From NCBI GenBank assembly GCA_013407085.1, contig JACCGJ010018222.1, forward strand, positions 1 through 64,000: a stretch of DNA of 64,000 bases. The letters run 5' to 3'. A model generated the notes under the pieces. That model was not told the origin of the DNA, did no database searches, and was given only the letters and a program-made list of their open reading frames with translations. Position 1 is the first letter of the stretch. Each line of letters starts with the position of its first letter. Made by a program: the position numbers and the translations under genes. Source of the stretch: Atriophallophorus winterbourni (Eukaryota; Platyhelminthes; Trematoda; Plagiorchiida; Microphallidae). Shown one piece after another: positions 57,611 through 64,000 of this stretch.

Positions 57611-58180
57611 ATCTATGGGTAGCTTAATCACATGTTTATTTGACAGCTCCGATGCGCTTTTTCTTGCTGAATAGCAAATTTTTGAGCTGAAGAGCTTGGG
57701 ATGCCTTAAATTGATAAAGACAAGAATTTGAGCTTCCTCGCGCTCTCTTAAATATAGAAAGCGATCACATTTGATTTCATGTTCCACTTACATTGTTAAT
57801 TGGTAAACGTGTCAAATCTCTCACATGCTACTAGCTTTTGAGTCAGCGCTATTAGAGAATGTTTTTTTGTTTTCGATCAGGTTCCAGTTGTAAAAATGTT
57901 GTCGTTTCAAAGCAATTCTTTCCGCGACGTGCTTTTGTCGATCCGGTACCCGAACACTGTCACTCGAATTACTTAATCGCGTTCCTCAGAAAGAGCAGTT
58001 GTCTAACATATCATAACATAACATCAGAAGTATTGCGATCAATCGAAGGAAACACAGCTGGACTGTATCAGCTTTTACTCCGCTAGTCACTAGATCCGGC
58101 CAAACTGATATTATTGTGACATACCTCTGATGGCGGGACAGGACGAGTTCAGTCACCTATGCCGCTAACCGCATGCGGTC
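57611..58180. other. Non-coding sequence between RTE and PLE cluster
   Basis: No recognised element. Confidence 0.45.
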
Positions 58181-58515
58181 AATCAATCTGCCCTAAATCC
58201 TGTCTCAGAAGTGGTTGAAATAGTCATGAAAAAACGAGTTTGCAAAGAATCGGTTATAGCAAGATTTTGGTAACGTTTCGCTTCTGAACACAGAAGCTTC
58301 GTCAGACCAAGTGTGTCGGCACGAACAGTGTTAAGGTTTAAATAACATTTTCTTGAACAATCCTGAGTTCTATAAGATAGACAGTCGAGATCAAGACACG
58401 CAAAGCTCATGGCTATTAAGAACGAGCACATAAAAGAAAGACAATACGTAATTTCAGCACTTTATTAACTTAAAAAGATAAATGTACCTCTGCTAGTTCT
58501 TATGATGACAGTAGT
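58181..58515 (-). mobile_element. Inverted PLE tail in front of PLE copy B
   Basis: Read on the minus strand it matches the 3' tail of PLE copy C, both at the hammerhead and on its far side (shared AACGTTACC and ACCGATTC). It precedes the plus-strand PLE B, giving a head-to-head arrangement. Confidence 0.6.
58265..58312 (-). ncRNA. Hammerhead ribozyme motif (PLE type)
   Basis: Minus strand: stem I TTGGT/ACCAA (5 bp), CTGACGA, stem II GCTTCTG-TGTT-CAGAAGC (7 perfect bp), GAAA, ACGT, then T at the cleavage position. All core residues are intact apart from one extra A before stem II. Confidence 0.65.
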
Positions 58516-58519
58516 CGAC

Positions 58520-60362
58520 AATATTCTAAGGCAATTAATTTATCAGATAGGCCGCTATCGCAAACCGAACAAAGATTGTTGGAGAAGGGATTAAACTTCT
58601 TGATAATTACAAAAATCTTAAAAGCTGAGGATGTTATTCCATGCGTAGAATCCGCCCTCAACCAGCTACCTGAAAATCAGGCAGATGCACTGCGAAACGG
58701 TATATCTAGTATTATCAAAAAACAACAACCATAAAGGGTGAACCTTACGCGAGATGAACAACGAGCACTCCTTAAATTCCGAAAAGAAGAGAAAATAGTA
58801 ATCACTAAGGCAGATAAAAGCAAGGCAACCGTGATTCTTCCTAACAGTGATTATAGAGATAAGGCAGAGTCACTTTGCTGAAGGTCCGTATGAAGTTATT
58901 GACAACCGTAGAGCTAGGACCATTATGAATAACCGTAAGAGGGTTCTTTCAAGATACCGGCGAGGAATTAAGGATTATGGTTCATGCTCAACCCAAAATC
59001 TGTTCAGACATCCAGGTTCTATGGACATCCGAAGATACATGAGATAGGCGTTCACTTGAGGCCCTTTGTGACGACATTGGATCCCCAACACAGGAATTAG
59101 CTAAGCACCTCGCCCATCTTTTGAAACCACTGGTTGGTAACACGCATTATTTTATTAAGAACTTGTTTGATTTTGTTCGTCGCTTAAGTACCGTAACAGT
59201 TGGGGAGGATGAGCTGATGGCTAGTTTTGACGTAAGCTCCTTGTTCACGAATATTGACACTACAAGCGCTTTATAATTAGCGAGGAAGTCACTCAACTCC
59301 GATATGACCTTGAAGGATCCTACCAACTTGAGTGTACAACAAATCATCAACGATGTAGCAATTTGTCTAAATATGAACCACTTCCTAATATATGGACAAG
59401 CAAAACGATGGTTTATCGATGGGCTCACCTATTTCCCCAGTGCTGGCGAATATGTACATGAAGCACTTCGAAGAGATAGCTTAGAGTAACGGAGCGTTAA
59501 AACCAAAGATATGGTGGCGGTATGTCGACGATTCATTCGTCATCATAAAGCGAAACAGACTAAAAGCATTTCATAGTTAATTCAATAATTTGAATCCGAA
59601 AATCCAGGTCACAAAAGAAACCGAGTCTACGGGAGGAACACTTCCGTTCTTGGACTGTCTCGTGCAAAAAGACAACGGCAAGATAAGAACAACGGTATTT
59701 CGTAAGCCAATCGACACGGATGCCATTTTGAGTTTCACATCTACGCACCATAAAAGGGCATTTCAGTACGTAGTAAAATCGCTATTCGACATGGTTGACC
59801 GCCTCTCCAGCGATGATGCGATAAGAGACGAGCTCATGAAGAAATCAGTCGCCGACTTGCAAATCATTGTTACCCCAAATGCTTAATTAAGTGCCAATTG
59901 AACCGAGTTAAGCGTCCGCAACTGGAATCGGAAAATGTTTGGCGGGCTACGGTATATCTACCCTATGTAAAAAGCGCCTGCGAACGAATAAGTCGAATCT
60001 TGAATAACGTAGAAGAAGAAGAGGAAGAAACGCAGGTATCAGAGTAACATATTAGGGAGGTAGAACTCTGCGCTCCGTGTTAATGCATCTCAAAGATAAG
60101 AATCCGTTAGGTTGTGCGACAAACTGCATATACAAAATCAAATGTAAGGGTTGCGCGGGTGTTTACATTGGTCAAACGTCTAGAGAACTTTGCACATAAG
60201 TAAACGAACACAGGAAACGTGTAGGAAAGCAACCCCGCAATCCCAGTGAATATCAATCACGGATTCGGGATTCTGCCCTAGCTGAACACGTGATAGACAC
60301 TGGTTACAGTGTAGATCTTGATAACGTGGAAGTGATAAGACTGGGTGTAAAAACTTATAGGG
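58520..60362 (+). pseudogene. Penelope-like element B, decayed
   Basis: N-terminal PLE region is readable at 58,540-58,730 (TEQRLLEKGLNFLI, SALNQLP). Then KIVITKADKSKATVILPN at 58,790, FYGHPKIHEIG near 59,020, and a NVQQIINDV-type block at 59,330. RYVDDSFVI follows near 59,520, then TLPFLDCLVQKDN at 59,640. GIY-YIG domain: IYKIKCKGCAGVYIGQTSREL at 60,130, with the YIG Tyr kept. Stops and shifts throughout. A GAA-type expansion (59,999-60,036) replaces part of the linker before GIY-YIG. The copy is cut at about 60,362, where the tail of copy C begins. Confidence 0.85.
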
Positions 60363-62460
60363 AAGGAATTAGCAATGTAATGGAAAATGTTTGTGACCGA
60401 TCGGGGAATCATAATCATAAGAAAATAAAGTTTGTAATGAATCGGTGAGAATAGTATATCGGTAACGTTTCGCTTCTGACACAGAAGCTTAGTCAGACCG
60501 AGGATGTCAGTACGAACAGAGATCAAGCGTAAATTGCATTCACCTGACCAATCATAAGCTGGTTAAGAACTGCACAGTCCATGGTGGGTTCGCTCGTTAA
60601 GAAGGACAGGCGCGTTCAATATCAACTGACGCACCACCACCCCTACGTGCCGTATAATCCCTTTATTGTTTTAGTATTGGCAGGTGTGAATGACATCTGC
60701 TGACAAATTAGCGCGATTGCGTAATCGTTGGGCACACTAGGGGATTCGCACTTTAATGATTATCCGCTGCAGGACCGGACGCCAGATTGTGGAGATATCA
60801 GCCCCATCCACCTTATTGACAGCATTCTCACCCGCGATTATTATCTCAACCGCCTCAGCGTGAAGTCGTTCCATGTATGGTTTCATTCCCCGCCTTATCA
60901 CTTCTACGTTATCAAGATCTACGCTGTGACCTGTGTCCAGCACGTGTTAGGCTAGTGCTGAATCTCTTATCAGTGTTTGATATTCACTAGAATTTCGTGG
61001 TTGCTTACCAATTCGATTTTTGTGTTCACTTATCCTAGTACTGAGTTCTCTGTATGTTTGTCCGATATATACACCCGAGCAACCCTTACAGTTGATTTTA
61101 TATATGCAATTCGTCGCGCAGCCTGAAGGTGTTTTATCCTTGAGATGCGTTAATATGGAACGGAGCGTTCTACCCCTTTTATACGTTACTCCTATATCTG
61201 CGTTATTTAAGATTCGACTTATCCCCTCTGACACTTCCTCAGCGTAAGGTATAGAAATTGTTGCGCGCCAAACGTTTTCCGTTTTGGGTGCTGGGTATTT
61301 AACCCGTTCCAGTTGGCGTTTGATTAGGCTCTCAGGGTAACCATGATCAGCAAGTCGACGACTAACTTCTTGAAGGGCTCGCTTTTTATCGGTGGCATCG
61401 CTGCACAAGCGGTCAACTTTGTAGAACAGCGATTTCGCAACTGAATTAAATACTTTTTGGGTGGCGCGCTGATGAGTACCGCAAGACCGCATCTGTGTCG
61501 ATTGACTTACGATAGACCGTAGTGCTTATTTTACCATTCTGCTTTCGCACGAGACAGTTCAAGAGTGGAAGTGCCCTTTCTGTCGACTGAATCTCCTTTG
61601 TAACTTGGATTTTCGGATCCAGGTTGTTGAGGTAACTATGGAATGCTTCCAATCTGTCACGTTTCATGATGACGAATGTATCATCGACTTAACGCCACCA
61701 TATATTTGGGCGAAAAGCTGCATTTTTTTAGAGCTAATGCTTCAAAATGCTCCATGCACATGTCCGCTTACACTGGGGGAAATAGGTGAACTTATCGCTA
61801 AACCTTCCTTTTGCTTATATAACTGTCCATTAAACAAGAAGTGGTTCATATTCAGACAAATCGCTATACCGTTAACGATTTGCTGTACACTCAAGTTTGT
61901 ACGATCTGTCAATGTCGCGTCTGAATGAAGTGCATTTTTTGCCAATTCTAGAGCGCCCGTGGTGTCCACATTCGTGAACAAGGCGCTTACATCGAAGTTA
62001 ACCATCATTTTATCCTCGTCGAGCGTTATTGTACTCAAACGACGAACGAAATCAAAAGAGTTCTTAATGAAAAAATCCCTGTTCCCGACTAGCGGTTTCA
62101 ACAAATGAGCAAGATGCTTCGCTAATTCGTGTGTTGGGGATCTAATGCCATCTACGATAGGTCGCAGAGTGACGCCACCTCATGTATCTTTGGGAGCCCG
62201 TAGAACCTAGGGATCTGAGCAGATTTCGGGTATAGCCTGAACCATAATCCCTGACCAAGTTCCTCGTTAATTCCACGCAAGTACCTCGAAATCACCCGTC
62301 TACGGTTATTCATAATCGACGTGGTTCTCCCGCTGTCAATAACTTCATAGGGATCTTTCACAAGGTGTGATTCAACATTTTTTCTAGAATCACGTTTTTC
62401 AGAGTATCCCTGTGGCCTTGCCTTTGTCGGCTCTAGTGAACACTATTCGTTGCTTATGTG
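60363..62460 (-). pseudogene. Penelope-like element C, mildly broken
   Basis: Right to left: VFTRADKGKAT near 62,430; the YEVIDSGRTT and FYGLPKIHE blocks at 62,361-62,152; MVNFDVSALFTNVDT, then KEGLAISSPISP (Gly to Ser change) in 62,104-61,742. The YFDD-region codons near 61,690 are out of frame; LEAFHSYLNNLDPKIQVTKE lies at 61,667. The linker and GIY-YIG lie at 61,492-60,947 (CIYKINCKGCSGVYIGQTYREL). The C-terminus with HSVDLDN and KVDGADIST ends at 60,737. Four breaks by frameshift or stop. A ~370-base tail with a hammerhead follows. Confidence 0.85.
60459..60501 (-). ncRNA. Hammerhead motif of PLE C (core mutated)
   Basis: Stem I TCGGT/ACCGA, stem II GCTTCTG-TGT-CAGAAGC, GAAA and ACGT are intact, but the core reads CTGACTA. 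Stem I shows a compensated U-A to C-G change relative to the copy at 58,265. Confidence 0.6.
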
Positions 62461-63304
62461 CCGTAGCAGTTGGGGAGGATGAGCTGATGGTTAGTTTTGA
62501 CGTAAGCTCCTTGTTCACGAATATTGGCACCACAAGCGCTTTATAATTAGCGAGGAAGTCACTCAACTCCGATATGACCTTGAAGGGTCCTACCAACTTG
62601 AGTGTACAACAAATCATCAACGATGTAGCAATTTGTCTAAATATGAACCGCTTCCTAATATATGGACAAGCAAAACGATGGTTTATCGATGGGCTCACCT
62701 ATTTCCCCAGTGCTGGCGAATATGTACATGAAGCACTTCGAAGAGATAGCTTAGAGTAACGGAGCGTTAAAACCAAAGATATGGTGGCGGTATGTCGACG
62801 ATTCATTCGTCATCATAAAGCGAAACAGACTAGACGCATTTCATAGTTAACTCAATGATTTGAATCCGAAAATCCGGGTCACAAAAGAAACCGAGTCTAC
62901 GGGAGGAACACCCGTTCTTGGACTGTCTCGTGCAAAAAGACAACGACAAGATAAGAACAACGGTATTTCGTAAGCCAATCGACACGGATGCCATTTTGAG
63001 TTTCACATCTACGCACCATAAAAGGGCATTTCATTCCGTAGCAAAATCGTTATTCTACATGGTTGACCGCCTCTCTAGCGATGATGCGATAAGAGACGAG
63101 CTGATGAAGATGTCAGTCGCCGACTTGCAAATCATTTTTACCCCAAATGCTTAATTAAGTGCCAATTGAACCGAGTTAAGCGTCCGCAACTGGAATCGGA
63201 AAATGTTTGGCGGGTTACGGTATATCTACCCTATGTCAAAAGCGCCTGCGAACGAATAAGTCGAATCTTGAATAACGTAGAAGAAGAAGAGGAAGAAACG
63301 CAGG
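62461..63304 (+). pseudogene. Penelope-like element D, duplicate of an internal part of B
   Basis: About 97% identical by eye to 59,191-60,036, with the same internal stops and the same GAA-type expansion. It begins abruptly at the truncated 5' end of copy C and ends where an RTE copy starts. Confidence 0.85.
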
Positions 63305-64000
63305 TATCTGTCTGTTGGCCTCCGTCGGTCGATGTCGACCATGGATGTACATCACATCGCATGAATTTCATGTTTTGCAACTTCTTGAATGACTAAACAG
63401 TCCGATTCGGGAGGAACAATCTCTCCCGCAGCGCTTGCAACGATAGTCAGAACTCTGTTGTATTGCATCAGTTGCACGCCGGCGGCGTGATCTGCGTTCA
63501 GCAGCCAGGAGCTGTATTTGCTCCTCCCCGGCTTGCAGTCGACGCTTTACACAATGCCTCCAAAGTGAGCGGTCAAGAGCAAGTTCTTCCCAGCTTGCGG
63601 GGTCAATGTCAAGAGCTTTCATATCTCTTTTGCAAACATCTTTGTACCGCAAGTGCGGTCTGCCCAATGGTCGACTTCCTAATTGCAACTCACCGTAGAG
63701 TAGATCTTTCGGAATACGACCATTTTCCATTCTATAGACATGACCAAGCCACCGCAGGCGGCGCTGACGTAATAGGGTAAACATGCTCTGTAGACCAGCT
63801 TTTGAAAGCACTTCAGCGTTAGTCACTCTGTCCATCCACGATATGTTCAAGATACGACGGATGCTTCGTAGATGGAAAGCATTCAGCTTCCGTTCGTGTC
63901 TTGCGTGGGTGGCCCAGGTTTCACTGCCGTATAGTAAAGCATTTAGTACGCACGCGCTGTATACCATCATCTTTGTCTTTACAGTCAGCTTGCGGTTACC
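63305..64000 (-). pseudogene. RTE family 1, 3' part, continues past the window
   Basis: Frame 63,970-63,368 encodes the thumb and the zinc-finger-like end, about 99% identical to 53,597-54,256. Its 3' end motif sits at 63,307-63,322, directly after the PLE D break. It is open to the window edge, so completeness cannot be judged. Confidence 0.9.

Overview
The window looks like intergenic, repeat-saturated chromosome from a trematode, most likely a schistosome-like fluke. It is AT-rich, has almost no host coding sequence, and carries a blend of elements known from flatworm genomes: CR1-type and RTE-type LINEs, Penelope-like elements (PLE) with a GIY-YIG domain, BEL/Pao and Ty3/gypsy LTR elements, and a Smalpha-like SINE with a hammerhead ribozyme. 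The species is inferred from this repertoire only.

Layout. 0-9.5 kb: end of a gypsy element (2.0-3.2 kb), an inverted pair of tRNA-derived SINEs (3.4-4.1 kb), then CR1 copies on both strands (4.1-9.0 kb). 10-27.6 kb: a large, diverged inverted duplication. Each arm carries one copy of the only plausible host gene, a small secreted C-type-lectin-like protein: intact at 11.0 kb (+), frameshifted at 26.6 kb (-). The ~3 kb between the arms is a decayed CR1 body with two Smalpha-like SINEs. 27.9-29.2 kb: a third copy of part of that duplicated block. 29.2-34.3 kb: a CR1 element with ORF1, endonuclease and nearly complete RT, interrupted by an inverted CR1 fragment and an inverted repeat. 35-43 kb: two decayed RTE copies around a 767-bp tandem array. 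43.9-49.5 kb: PLE, then BEL/Pao. 49.5-52.2 kb: a second RTE family. 52.3-52.6 kb: Smalpha-like SINE with an intact hammerhead. 53.5-57.6 kb: near full-length RTE (-). 58.2-63.3 kb: PLE copies in +/-/+ order. 63.3-64 kb: another RTE copy, about 99% like the first.

The most interesting content is RNA. Three unrelated repeat families here carry type I hammerhead motifs, all with a minimal self-complementary stem III. One, at 39,616-40,382, is a tandem array of about 240-bp units flanked by a perfect 13-bp direct repeat, and its right edge falls exactly at the predicted hammerhead cleavage position. This suggests a retrozyme-like retroposon whose 5' end was made by ribozyme self-cleavage. Every hammerhead in that array has since mutated, but the unit majority restores the core.

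Only the 11.0 kb lectin-like gene could plausibly be a working host gene. Every transposon reading frame is broken or incomplete, apart from the C-terminal two thirds of the PLE protein at 44.1-45.3 kb and long uninterrupted stretches of the CR1 RT (32.2-33.5 kb) and the RTE ORF (55.0-56.7 kb).
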